From assembly GCF_002893625.1 (NCBI RefSeq), contig NZ_PKMZ01000004.1, forward strand, positions 186,001 through 250,000: a stretch of 64,000 nucleotides of DNA, in the 5' to 3' direction. The stretch's first letter is position 1; every line of letters starts with the position of its first letter. Source of the stretch: Mangrovicella endophytica (GTDB lineage Bacteria; Pseudomonadota; Alphaproteobacteria; Rhizobiales; Rhizobiaceae). Positions 42,481-52,489 of this stretch are shown piece by piece. The notes beneath the pieces were generated by a model. That model saw nothing but the letters and a program-made list of their open reading frames with translations, was not told where the DNA came from and made no database searches. Position numbers and translations under genes: made by a program.

Positions 42481-42785
42481 CCGGCTAATGCTCCTAATGC
42501 CTTCAGCCCCCGGCGCTCTTCTTCAAGGCCCGTCAGCAAAGTCTCTGCGTCCCCAAAGCGCGCTCGGCCTTCCCGAGCGAGAGTGTCGGCCTCCGCCATG
42601 GCAGAGCGTGTTTCCGCGTTTGGGACCTTCAGTTCCAGCGGAAGCCCCTGGTCGGCGGCAACCCGGTGCAGGAACAAGCGGACGGCTTCAGGCACCGACA
42701 ACCCGACGGCGGACAGTGCAGCCGTTGCCTTGGCTTCGGTCTCCTTGTCCAAGGGGACGTGCAGCATCGATGACGAACCGGACAC
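42477..42785 (-). CDS. RelB/DinJ-family antitoxin-like ribbon-helix-helix protein
   Basis: This 102-residue protein has a short beta strand and two helices (MLHVPLDKETEAKATAALSA, LSVPEAVRLFLHRVA) typical of RelB/DinJ antitoxins, followed by LPLELKVPN and a charged C-terminal tail. The frame is open to 42854, but a GTG at 42785 has AGGAG 8 bases before it and is chosen; an ATG at 42767 lacks a good site. DinJ usually pairs with a YafQ/RelE nuclease; here the overlapping partner is a cysteine-peptidase-like gene. It lies 65 bases after cbbE on the same strand. Confidence 0.8.
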   Translation of the reverse strand: MSGSSSMLHVPLDKETEAKATAALSAVGLSVPEAVRLFLHRVAADQGLPLELKVPNAETRSAMAEADTLAREGRARFGDAETLLTGLEEERRGLKALGALAG

Positions 42786-42850
42786 GAGCGGATCTCCTGC
42801 CCTGAAGATGGATCGCCGGCGTATGCCGCGCAAGCGCCGAAGCTCTGACC

Positions 42851-43537
42851 TCAAGCCGCCTTCGCCAACGCCCCCTCGGCGGCTGCGCGGATGGCCCGCA
42901 TATTGGCCTCGTAATGGGCCGGCGTGCCGCCCTTGAAGATGGCCGAGCCGGCGACGAGGACGTTGGCGCCGGCCTCGGTGACCAGCGGCGCGGTCTCCGG
43001 CGTGACGCCGCCATCGATCTCGATATCGATCGGGCGGTCGCCGATCATCGCGCGCACCCGCCGGATCTTCTCCACGACGGACGGGATGAAAGCCTGGCCG
43101 CCGAAGCCCGGATTGACCGTCATCAAGAGGACGAGGTCGAGGCGGTCGAGCACATATTCGATGACGCTTTCCGGCGTCGACGGGTTCAGCGAGACGCCCG
43201 CCTTCTTGCCGAGCGCGCGGATCGCCTGCAGCGAGCGGTCGAGATGGGTCGTCGCCTCGGCATGCACGGTGATGAGGTCGGCACCGGCCGCGGCGAAGGC
43301 CTCCAGAAACGGATCGCAGGGCTCGATCATCAGGTGGCAGTCGAAGAGCTTGGTCGAGGCCGGGCGGATCGCCTTCACCACCGGCGGGCCGAAGGTGATG
43401 TTCGGCACGAAGTGGCCGTCCATGACGTCGAGATGGATCCAGTCGGCGCCGGTGCGATCGACGGCGGCCACCTCCTCGCCGAGGCGGGAAAAATCCGCCG
43501 ACAGGATGGACGGGGCAATGATGATCGGCCGGGTCAT
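42851..43537 (-). CDS. cbbE: Ribulose-phosphate 3-epimerase
   Basis: Interconverts ribulose 5-phosphate and xylulose 5-phosphate in the Calvin cycle and pentose phosphate pathway. The 228-residue TIM barrel has [42 protein letters not shown] and [10 protein letters not shown] with the expected metal and catalytic residues. It is the last cbb gene and overlaps cbbX by ATGA. In this position it is usually named cbbE; it may also be the only rpe of the genome. Confidence 0.97.
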   Translation of the reverse strand: MTRPIIIAPSILSADFSRLGEEVAAVDRTGADWIHLDVMDGHFVPNITFGPPVVKAIRPASTKLFDCHLMIEPCDPFLEAFAAAGADLITVHAEATTHLDRSLQAIRALGKKAGVSLNPSTPESVIEYVLDRLDLVLLMTVNPGFGGQAFIPSVVEKIRRVRAMIGDRPIDIEIDGGVTPETAPLVTEAGANVLVAGSAIFKGGTPAHYEANMRAIRAAAEGALAKAA

Positions 43538-44487
43538 CGGGTCTCCTCGGTCAGCTCGGCGGCGGCAGGACGCTTCTGGTCGAAGACGCGGCTCGCCGCA
43601 ATATCCTCCGCCTCGATCCGCGACAGGGTTTCGGCGTCGAGCGGCCCGGTCGACCGCTCGAAGAGCCGGTTCGCCTGGCGCAGCCGCGCCCGGTCGAGCG
43701 CGTTGCGCATGGAGCGGGCATTGGCGAAATGCGGCTGCGCGCGGCGCTGCTCGATATAGCGGGCGAGCATCGCCTCAGCCTCGGCGCTCAAGTGGTAGTT
43801 CTGCCGCTCCAGCATGCCGACGGAGATCTGCAGCAGCTCGGCATCGGAATAGTCGGGGAAGTCGATATGGTGGGCGATGCGTGAGCGGAAGCCGGGATTG
43901 CTCTCGAAGAAGCGGTCCATCCGGTCGGCATAGCCCGCGAGAATGACGACGAGGTCGTCGCGCTGGTTCTCCATGACCTGGAGGAGGATCTCGATCGCCT
44001 CCTGGCCGTAGTCGCGCTCGTTCTCCGGGCGGTAGAGATAATAGGCCTCGTCGATGAAGAGGACGCCACCCATCGCTTTCTTCAGGATGTCCTTCGTCTT
44101 CGGCGCGGTGTGGCCGATATACTGGCCGACGAGATCGTCGCGCGTCACCGAGACAAGGTGCCCTTTGCGGACATAGCCGAGGCGGTGGAGAAGATCGGCC
44201 ATCCTGAGCGCCACCGTCGTCTTGCCGGTGCCGGGATTGCCGGTGAAGCTCATGTGCAGCGTCGGCGTCTCGTGGGCGAGGCCAAGGCGACGGCGGGCCC
44301 GCTCGACGAGCAGCAGCGCAGCGGTCTCCCGGATGCGCTTCTTCACCGGCGCGAGGCCGACCAGCGAGCGATCGAGCTCGTCCAGCACGTCGCGGACGCC
44401 GGCTTCCTCATATTCGCGGCGCAGATCGACGGTCCCGGCAGGCGCGGCTGCCGGCGTCTCAGTGTCTCGGATCAGGGCCTCGCTCAT
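43534..44487 (-). CDS. cbbX: RuBisCO activase CbbX
   Basis: AAA+ protein that remodels inhibited red-type (form IC/ID) RuBisCO by pulling on the large-subunit C-terminus. The 317-residue protein has Walker [15 protein letters not shown], Walker [14 protein letters not shown] and the arginine-finger region [17 protein letters not shown]. Presence next to cbbLS indicates form IC enzyme. It sits between cbbS and cbbE. Confidence 0.97.
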   Translation of the reverse strand: MSEALIRDTETPAAAPAGTVDLRREYEEAGVRDVLDELDRSLVGLAPVKKRIRETAALLLVERARRRLGLAHETPTLHMSFTGNPGTGKTTVALRMADLLHRLGYVRKGHLVSVTRDDLVGQYIGHTAPKTKDILKKAMGGVLFIDEAYYLYRPENERDYGQEAIEILLQVMENQRDDLVVILAGYADRMDRFFESNPGFRSRIAHHIDFPDYSDAELLQISVGMLERQNYHLSAEAEAMLARYIEQRRAQPHFANARSMRNALDRARLRQANRLFERSTGPLDAETLSRIEAEDIAASRVFDQKRPAAAELTEETR

Positions 44488-44553
44488 GATGCGACCTGCC
44501 TCTCGTGAATAAGTCGGGCCGACGCTGGGAGGATGCGCCGGCCCGTCGATCGA

Positions 44554-44976
44554 CTATCCCTGATAGCGGGAGCCTTCGGGGCGGTCGGTCGAATAAGGAT
44601 CGGTGGTGTAGCGGATGTTGCGCCCCTCCCCTTCGGAGCGGCGGAGGCGAAAGCCCGGTTCCTCGACCGGCCGGTTGACCAGGAATGAAAGCTTCACCGA
44701 CTCCCAGCCATGGCTGGAATCGAAGGCCGACAGGCGGATGTAGAGATGGCCGTGCGCCTTCCGGCAGGCGGCGAGCTCCATCATGATGCCGGCGGCATCC
44801 GGAATGTCGAACATCGGCTGGCCCCACATGTCCCAGTACGTGTTCCGGGGATGGGGATCGTCGGTGTATTCGATGTTCACCGCCCAGCCATTGTCGAGGC
44901 AGTACTGCACCTGGGCGGTGATCTGCTCGTCGGTCAGGTCGGGCAGGAACGAGAAGGTCCCTTGAGTAACGCGCAT
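44554..44976 (-). CDS. cbbS: RuBisCO small subunit
   Basis: Small chain of form I ribulose-bisphosphate carboxylase. The 140-residue protein begins [19 protein letters not shown], has the [18 protein letters not shown] and [19 protein letters not shown] stretches, and the extended C-terminus seen in red-type enzymes (ending RPEGSRYQG). The ATG at 44976 follows GGAGG at ideal spacing. Open frame to 45252 is cbbL shadow. It follows cbbL by 92 bases. Confidence 0.97.
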   Translation of the reverse strand: MRVTQGTFSFLPDLTDEQITAQVQYCLDNGWAVNIEYTDDPHPRNTYWDMWGQPMFDIPDAAGIMMELAACRKAHGHLYIRLSAFDSSHGWESVKLSFLVNRPVEEPGFRLRRSEGEGRNIRYTTDPYSTDRPEGSRYQG

Positions 44977-45068
44977 GAAATCCTCCATCGGCGGGCGCTG
45001 CGGAGCGGCCCGGCCACAAGGGTTGAAGGCGGAGGCGACAGGCTCGGCGCCTGCCGCGGACGAGTGCG

Positions 45069-46565
<1,497 letters not shown>

Positions 46566-47645
46566 TCAGGCGGCGCGCCGCATCTCGATGCGCGGGTCGA
46601 GCTCCCCGCGCCGATAGCGCTCGGCCATGTCGTCGAGCGGCACAGGTCGGATGCGCGAGGCGCGCCCTGCGGTGCCGAAGCGCTCGTAGCGGTCGAGGCA
46701 GAGGTCGCGCAGCGCGTCCATCGCCGGCTTCATGAACTTGCGCGGATCGAACTCGCGCGGGTTCTCCATGGCGACCCTTCGGAACTGCCCGGTCATCGCC
46801 ATGCGGCAGTCGGTGTCGATGTTGACCTTACGCACGCCGTGACGGATGCCGCGCTCGATCTCCTCCACCGGTACGCCCCAGGTCTGGGGCATGTCGCCGC
46901 CGTAGCGGTTGAAGACGTCCTGCAGCTCCTGCGGCACCGAGGACGAGCCGTGCATGACGAGATGGGTCGAGGGCAGCTTCTCGTGAATCGCCTCGATGAC
47001 GTTCATGGCGAGGATGTCGCCGTCCGGCCGGCGCGAGAACTTGTAGGCACCGTGCGAGGTGCCCATGGCGATCGCCAGGGCGTCGACCCTGGTGCGGCTG
47101 ACGAAGTCCACCGCCTGGTCCGGATCGGTCAGCAGCTGGTCGTGCCCCAGTTGCCCCTCGAAGCCGTGGCCGTCCTCCGCCTCGCCGGCGCCCGTTTCCA
47201 ACGAGCCGAGCACGCCGAGCTCGCCCTCGACGGAAGCACCGACCCAATGCGCCATGCGCGTCACCCGTTCGGTGATCACGACGTTGTAGTCGTAGGAGGC
47301 CGGCGTCTTCATGTCGGCCTCGAGCGAGCCGTCCATCATCACCGAGGTGAAGCCGTGGCGGATCGCCGTCAGGCAAGTCTCCTCGTTGTTGCCGTGGTCC
47401 TGATGAATGCAGACGGGGATGTGCGGATACATCTCCACCAGGGCGTCCATCATCTTCGACAGCATGATATCGCGGGCATACGTCCGGGCGCCGCGGGATG
47501 CCTGCAGGATCACCGGTGCGTCGCAGCGGTCGGCCGCCTCCAGGATCGCCAGCCCCTGCTCCATATTGTTGATGTTGAAGGCGGGAACGCCAAAGCCGGC
47601 CTCCGCCGCCTCATCGAGCAACTGCCTGAGCGTGATCTTTGCCAT
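46566..47645 (-). CDS. cbbA: Class II fructose-bisphosphate aldolase, Calvin-cycle type
   Basis: Condenses glyceraldehyde 3-phosphate and dihydroxyacetone phosphate (and makes sedoheptulose bisphosphate) in the cycle. The 359-residue metal-dependent protein has [13 protein letters not shown] with zinc histidines, [20 protein letters not shown] and HGSSSVPQE. The C-terminal part resembles other CbbA proteins. It follows cbbP after a 178-bp gap where other rhizobial operons carry cbbT. Confidence 0.96.
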   Translation of the reverse strand: MAKITLRQLLDEAAEAGFGVPAFNINNMEQGLAILEAADRCDAPVILQASRGARTYARDIMLSKMMDALVEMYPHIPVCIHQDHGNNEETCLTAIRHGFTSVMMDGSLEADMKTPASYDYNVVITERVTRMAHWVGASVEGELGVLGSLETGAGEAEDGHGFEGQLGHDQLLTDPDQAVDFVSRTRVDALAIAMGTSHGAYKFSRRPDGDILAMNVIEAIHEKLPSTHLVMHGSSSVPQELQDVFNRYGGDMPQTWGVPVEEIERGIRHGVRKVNIDTDCRMAMTGQFRRVAMENPREFDPRKFMKPAMDALRDLCLDRYERFGTAGRASRIRPVPLDDMAERYRRGELDPRIEMRRAA

Positions 47646-47823
47646 TCTCGTCTGAGCCTCCCTGCTCGTCCGATGCCCGGCTGCCGCCCTTCATCCGGGA
47701 CGGCGAGCGCATGATCTCTCCTTCGCCGGCGCGGATCGCGCGGCGTTCGGTCATGCCCTGCACTTCGACTGTTCTGTTCCGGCGTCTAAGCCGGAGGATC
47801 CGCCGATACGGCGGGTCTGATTG
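47646..47823. other. Gap in cbb operon at the usual place of cbbT
   Basis: The 178 bp between cbbP and cbbA contain no gene. Read on the minus strand, two small stem-loops follow the cbbP stop: GACCCGCCG/CGGCGGATC (47797-47817) and TCCGGC/GCCGGA (47778-47795). These could act as an attenuator. Related operons have transketolase (cbbT) here. I see no recognisable fragment of it. Confidence 0.55.
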
Positions 47824-48699
47824 TCATGACGCCCTCCGCTTGCGCTCGATGAGCTGCAGGATCAGCGGGGTCAGGATGAGCTGCATCGCGATGTCGAGCT
47901 TGGCACCCGGCGCGACGATGGAGTTGGCGCGCGACATGAAGCTGCCGGGGATCATCGACAGGAGGTAGGGAAAGTCGATGCCGCGCGGATTGGCGAAGCG
48001 GATGACGATCATCGATTCGTCGGGCGTCGGGATCCAGCGCGCGATGAAGGGGTTCGACGTGTCGACGATCGGCACGCGCTGGAAGTTGATGTTGGTCAGC
48101 GTGAACTGCGGACAGATGTACTTCACGTAGTCCGGCATCCGCCGCAGGATCACATCCATGACCGCTTCGGTGGAATAGCCTCTCGTCGCCTTGTCCCGGT
48201 GGATCTTCTGGATCCATTCGAGGTTGATGACCGGTACGACGCCGATCTTCAGGTCGACATGCCGGGCGACGTCGATGCCGTCGGTGCGCACGCAGCCGTG
48301 CAGGCCCTCGTAGAAGAGAAGGTCCGAGTCCGCGTCGAAGGGCGACCAGTCGCTGAAGGTGCCGGGCGCCGCTCCGTAGATCTTCGCCTCGGCATCGTCA
48401 TGGACGTAGTGGCGGGTCTCGCCGCGCCCTTTGCGCCCATACTCCTCGAACACCTCCTCCAGCTTCTCCAGGATGTTGTTCTCCGGGCTGAAGTGGGAGA
48501 AGTTCCGGTCGCCTTTCGCCTCCGCCTCCGCCATGCGATCGCGCATCGTCAGCCGGTCGTAGCGATGGAATGCATCGCCCTCGATGTAGACGGCATTCAC
48601 CTGCTCGCGCCGGAAGATCTGCTCGAACGTCTTCTTGACGGACGTCGTGCCGGCGCCGGACGAGCCGGTGATCGCGATGATGGGATGCTTGGCGGACAT
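47824..48699 (-). CDS. cbbP: Phosphoribulokinase
   Basis: Phosphorylates ribulose 5-phosphate to ribulose 1,5-bisphosphate, the substrate of RuBisCO. The 291-residue proteobacterial-type protein has the P-loop GSSGAGTTSVK, then NAVYIEGDAFHRYDR and LLFYEGLHGCVRTDGIDVARHVDLKIGVVPVINLEW-type core (DLKIGVVPVINLEWIQK). Such enzymes are allosterically activated by NADH. It lies between cbbF and the cbbA gap. Confidence 0.97.
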   Translation of the reverse strand: MSAKHPIIAITGSSGAGTTSVKKTFEQIFRREQVNAVYIEGDAFHRYDRLTMRDRMAEAEAKGDRNFSHFSPENNILEKLEEVFEEYGRKGRGETRHYVHDDAEAKIYGAAPGTFSDWSPFDADSDLLFYEGLHGCVRTDGIDVARHVDLKIGVVPVINLEWIQKIHRDKATRGYSTEAVMDVILRRMPDYVKYICPQFTLTNINFQRVPIVDTSNPFIARWIPTPDESMIVIRFANPRGIDFPYLLSMIPGSFMSRANSIVAPGAKLDIAMQLILTPLILQLIERKRRAS

Positions 48700-48717
48700 G
48701 GCGGCCTGTCGCTCTCC

Positions 48718-49761
48718 TCAGGCTCTGAACAGGCTGCGCTTGCCGAAGAGCGGCGAGCGCTCTCCGATCGCAGCGGGATCGGTGACGTAGCGGCCGACGC
48801 GCTCGACCTCGCGCTTGGAGCCGAAGACCAGCGGCGTGCGGGCGTGCAGCCCGTCCGGCACGATGTCGAGGATGCGGTTCAGGCCGTCCGTGGCGCCGCC
48901 GCCGGCCTGCTCGACGCAGTAGGCGATCGGATTGGCCTCATAGACGAGCCGCAGGCGGCCCTTGGCGTACCCCTTCCGCCCGTCGCCCGGGTAGAGGAAG
49001 ATGCCGCCGCGCACGAAGATGCGGTAGGCGTCAGCCACCATCGAGGCGATCCAGCGCATGTTGAAGTCGCGCTCGCGCGGCCCTTCCGCCCCGGCGAGGC
49101 AGTCGTCGATATAGAGACGGATCGCCGGGTCCCAGTGCCGGTAGTTCGAGGCGTTGATGGCGAACTCGCTCGCCTTTTCAGCGATCGACAGCGAGCTGCG
49201 CAGCTCGACGAAGCCACCGAAGGAGGGCGAGAAGGAGAAGACATGCGTGCCGTTGCCGACGCTCATCACCAGGAGGAGCTGCGGCCCGTAGATGAAGAAG
49301 CCGGCGCCGAGCTGCCGGGAGCCCGGCTGCAGGAAGACCGAGGCCGGATTGCTGCGATGCTCGGCATCGACCGGCAGAATGGAGAAGATCGTGCCGATCG
49401 AGACGTTGGTCTCGATATTGGACGAGCCGTCGAGCGGGTCGATGGCGATGGCGAGCAGCCCATCGGCCTTCAGTGCGACCGCCTCGTCCTGCTCCTCGGA
49501 GCCGTAGAAGGCGATGGAGGACGCCCTGGCCGCCTCCAGGAAGACGCGGTCGGCAACGACGTCGAGCTCCTTCTGGATGTCGCCGCCGGCATTCGCCGCC
49601 TCGCGCGAGGCACCGAGGTTCTCGCCGCTGCCGCCCTGGATGATGGTGTTGCGGACCTTCACGGCCGCGCCGGCCAGCTGGCGCAGCGTGTCGGCCACCG
49701 CGACCCGCTGGGGGTCCGTGCCGGCATAGGAGCCGAGATAAGCGTCGAGCGACGAGGGCAT
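48718..49761 (-). CDS. cbbF: Class I fructose-1,6-bisphosphatase
   Basis: Hydrolyses fructose (and often sedoheptulose) bisphosphate in the Calvin cycle. The 347-residue protein has FYGSEEQDEAV and the metal-binding motif IAIDPLDGSSNIETNVS, plus GIFLYPGDGRKGYAKGRLRL. It is the first gene of the cbb operon, transcribed away from cbbR with 133 bp between them. Confidence 0.97.
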   Translation of the reverse strand: MPSSLDAYLGSYAGTDPQRVAVADTLRQLAGAAVKVRNTIIQGGSGENLGASREAANAGGDIQKELDVVADRVFLEAARASSIAFYGSEEQDEAVALKADGLLAIAIDPLDGSSNIETNVSIGTIFSILPVDAEHRSNPASVFLQPGSRQLGAGFFIYGPQLLLVMSVGNGTHVFSFSPSFGGFVELRSSLSIAEKASEFAINASNYRHWDPAIRLYIDDCLAGAEGPRERDFNMRWIASMVADAYRIFVRGGIFLYPGDGRKGYAKGRLRLVYEANPIAYCVEQAGGGATDGLNRILDIVPDGLHARTPLVFGSKREVERVGRYVTDPAAIGERSPLFGKRSLFRA

Positions 49762-49839
49762 GTCATTCCTCCCCTTTGGTGTCGGAGCTCTGCGGCCCCG
49801 TTCACCAAGTCACGGATGAGGATGGACACGGCCGCTGGT

Positions 49840-49873
49840 TAAGTAAAATTTATTCTCTTTACCGTGAGGGTAA
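49840..49873. promoter_or_regulatory. CbbR-type LysR binding motifs in the cbbF-cbbR intergenic region
   Basis: In the AT-rich divergent promoter two T-N11-A motifs stand out: TAAGTAAAATTTA (49840-49852) and the palindrome TTACC-N5-GGTAA (49859-49873). LysR-family regulators of CO2 fixation bind such repeats between cbbR and the cbb operon. Direct binding is inferred. Confidence 0.6.
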
Positions 49874-49894
49874 GGAAAACTAACTTAGCGCGTC

Positions 49895-50842
49895 ATGAGG
49901 ACACTGACCCTTCGGCAGCTGCGGTCGATCCAGGCCATCCACCAGCACGGCACCATTGCCGCGGCGGCGCGTGTCCTCGGGCTGACGTCACCGGCGGTCA
50001 CCCTACAGATAAAACAGCTGGAGGGCGACTGCGGGCTGCTGTTGTTCGACCGCACCAACGAGGGCATGATCTTGACCGCTGCGGGCCGGGCGGCGCTGAA
50101 GGCGGCGAATGCCGTCGACACCGTGCTGCGTGCCCTCGACGACGAATTCGACGCCTTGAAGGGCGTGCGCGCCGGCTCGATCCGGCTCGGCGTCGTGTCC
50201 ACAGCGAAGTACTTCGCGCCGCGGCTGATCGCCGGCTTTCGCGCCGAGCATCCCGATGTCGACATCCGGCTCTTGGTCGGCAACCGTGCCGACATTGTCG
50301 CCAAGCTCGGCGCCTATGAGCTCGACATCGTCTTGATGGGCCAGGCGCCGACGGAGTTTCCGGCGCAGTCGACCGTCTTTGGCGATCATCCGCTGGTGAT
50401 GATCGCGCGGCCGGACCATCCGCTGACGCGAGAGCGGCAGATTCCACGGGCACGCCTCCTGCAGGAGACGATCATCATCCGCGAGCCGGGCTCCGGCACC
50501 CGCAAGTCGCTGGAGCTGTTCTTCGCCTCCGTGCCTGGCTCGCTGGAGCGAAACAGCGTCGAGATGGGCTCCAACGAGACGATCAAGCAGGCTGTCATGG
50601 CCGGGCTCGGCATTGCCTTCATCTCCGCCCATACGATCGGCTTCGAGGTGGAGATGGGGCGGCTCGCCATCCTCGACGTCGTCGACATGCCGGTGCGGCG
50701 GCAGTGGTTCGTGGTGTCGCGCAAGGACCGGGCGGAATCGCCGGCCGAGAAGGCCTTCCACGCCTATCTCTCGCAACACGGGCCGGAGCATCTGCCGCTG
50801 ATCGGAACGCTCTATCCGGCCGCGAGTACCGCGAAGCCTTAA
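49895..50842 (+). CDS. cbbR: LysR-family regulator of CO2 fixation genes
   Basis: This 315-residue transcription factor has an N-terminal winged helix-turn-helix (residues 1-60; TIAAAARVLGLTSPAVTLQIKQLE) and a LysR substrate-binding domain (about 90-300). It is divergent from cbbF, the standard arrangement of CbbR, which activates the cbb operon in response to metabolites such as RuBP or NADPH and represses its own gene. The start at 49895 gives the normal N-terminus MRTLTLRQLRSIQ. Confidence 0.94.
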   Translation: MRTLTLRQLRSIQAIHQHGTIAAAARVLGLTSPAVTLQIKQLEGDCGLLLFDRTNEGMILTAAGRAALKAANAVDTVLRALDDEFDALKGVRAGSIRLGVVSTAKYFAPRLIAGFRAEHPDVDIRLLVGNRADIVAKLGAYELDIVLMGQAPTEFPAQSTVFGDHPLVMIARPDHPLTRERQIPRARLLQETIIIREPGSGTRKSLELFFASVPGSLERNSVEMGSNETIKQAVMAGLGIAFISAHTIGFEVEMGRLAILDVVDMPVRRQWFVVSRKDRAESPAEKAFHAYLSQHGPEHLPLIGTLYPAASTAKP

Positions 50843-50964
50843 GAGGTTGGCCGAAGCTGATACTGCGCTCGCATAGCGGCCTCCCGCAATCAGCGGTGCC
50901 GGCGGGTGGAGCGTGCTGCCTCTATCCGCTAGATTGCAGGCTTCATGCGACAGCAAGGACAGGG

Positions 50965-51486
50965 ATGATGGACGTCAACGGCTGGCCGGTGCTGATCACC
51001 GTCGCGCTCGCGGTCTTCCTCACCATGGAAGGCGTCGCCTGGGCCGCGCATAAATACATCATGCATGGCTGGGGCTGGGGCTGGCACCGCTCTCATCACG
51101 AGCCGCACGAGGGCCTGTTCGAGAAGAACGACCTCTATGCCGTCGTCTTCGCGCTCTTCGCCATCCTGCTCTTCTTCATCGGCAGTTACGGCTACCCGCT
51201 GGTGACTGCGATCGCCGCCGGCATCACGCTCTATGGGCTGTTCTACTTCATCGTGCATGATGGGCTGGTGCATCAGCGCTGGCCGTTCCGCCATATCCCG
51301 CACAAGGGCTATGCCAAGCGCCTGGTGCAGGCGCACCGGCTCCATCATGCGGTGAAGGGCAAGGACGGCGCCGTGTCCTTCGGCTTCCTCTACGCCCCGC
51401 CGGTGGACCGGCTGAGCGAGGAGTTGAAGCGTTCCGGCACCGTCGCGGCCGAGCGCCGCAACGAGACCGCAGCGCCGCGCTCCTGA
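50965..51486 (+). CDS. crtZ: Beta-carotene hydroxylase
   Basis: Adds 3-hydroxyl groups to the beta-rings, converting beta-carotene to zeaxanthin. The 173-residue membrane di-iron enzyme has the four His clusters: HKYIMHG, HRSHHEPHEG, HDGLVHQRWPF and HRLHHA. The ATG at 50965 (with a second ATG next to it) follows AAGGA; the frame opening at 50704 is the cbbR shadow. It runs convergently to crtB with only 15 bp between stops. Confidence 0.96.
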   Translation: MMDVNGWPVLITVALAVFLTMEGVAWAAHKYIMHGWGWGWHRSHHEPHEGLFEKNDLYAVVFALFAILLFFIGSYGYPLVTAIAAGITLYGLFYFIVHDGLVHQRWPFRHIPHKGYAKRLVQAHRLHHAVKGKDGAVSFGFLYAPPVDRLSEELKRSGTVAAERRNETAAPRS

Positions 51487-51501
51487 CCGCCGGCCTCTAA
51501 T

Positions 51502-52482
51502 CTAACGCGGCCGCGTCCAGAGCTTGGCCGCGCGCGGCGGCTCGGGCGCGATGCGCGAGGCGAGTGCGGCGGCATAGCCGCGCGCGACATGCCGCAGCTT
51601 GGCGGCCTTCGAGGTCGAGATCCGCGCGTCCCAGGCCGCCGGCCCCTTGGCCACCACCCGCAAGCCGATCTCGCGATAAACGCCGTTTGCGGTCGCGACC
51701 GCCCAGGCGGAGCGCAGCGGCAGCCCCTTCAGCCCGACCAGCGCCGAGGCATAGTAGGGCTCGGCGAGGACGATCAGCCCCTGCGCCAGACTTGCGATCG
51801 CCGCGCGGTTTTCCGGCGCCGCGACGGCATCGGCCGGCACACCCGCCTCGGCCAGCCACTCCGCCGGCAGGTAGACGCGGCCATTCTCAGCATCCTCGAC
51901 GATGTCGCGGGCGATGTTGGTGAGTTGGAAGGCCAGGCCGAGGTCACAGGCTCGGTCGAGCACTGACTCGTCGCTGACGCCCATCACGCGCGCCATCATC
52001 ACACCGACGGCACCCGCGACGGCGTAGCAATATTCGAGGAGGTCGGCCTCGGTGCGGTAGGTTCGACCGGCGACGTCCATGGCATAGCCGTCGAGGTGCG
52101 ACAGCACGAGGGCCGGCGGCAGGTGATGGCGGGCGGCGACTTCCGCCAGCGCCTGGAAGGCCGGATGCGACGGCGGGTTGCCCGCGAGCGCCGCCTCGGT
52201 GTCGCGGCGCAGCGTGGCCAGACGCGCTTCGGCTGAGGCGGCATTGGCGGCCGCCGCCGCGATCGTGGGGCGATGGCCGAGCTCCTGCCCGTCGACGGTA
52301 TCGTCGCAATGCCGGCACCAGGCATAGAGCAGCATGGCGCTGCGCCGGGTCGCGGGATCAAACAGACGCGCGGCGGCAGCAAAGCTTTTCGATCCCGCCG
52401 CAATGGTCTCGGCTGCCATGGAGCCGAGCTCCGCCGCGGGCGTACTCGCGCCGGCGGGGCTCGGAGGCGCGGCGTCGGCCAT
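51502..52482 (-). CDS. crtB: Phytoene synthase
   Basis: Condenses two geranylgeranyl diphosphates to 15-cis-phytoene. The 326-residue prenyl synthase has the two Asp-rich motifs CDDTVDG and DIVEDAENGRVYLP and the GSKSFAAAARLF start common to the family. Last gene of the crtX-Y-I-B operon. The first 20 residues are Ala/Pro-rich. It depends on a GGPP synthase that is not in this cluster. Confidence 0.96.
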   Translation of the reverse strand: MADAAPPSPAGASTPAAELGSMAAETIAAGSKSFAAAARLFDPATRRSAMLLYAWCRHCDDTVDGQELGHRPTIAAAAANAASAEARLATLRRDTEAALAGNPPSHPAFQALAEVAARHHLPPALVLSHLDGYAMDVAGRTYRTEADLLEYCYAVAGAVGVMMARVMGVSDESVLDRACDLGLAFQLTNIARDIVEDAENGRVYLPAEWLAEAGVPADAVAAPENRAAIASLAQGLIVLAEPYYASALVGLKGLPLRSAWAVATANGVYREIGLRVVAKGPAAWDARISTSKAAKLRHVARGYAAALASRIAPEPPRAAKLWTRPR

Positions 52483-52489
52483 CAGGTGC

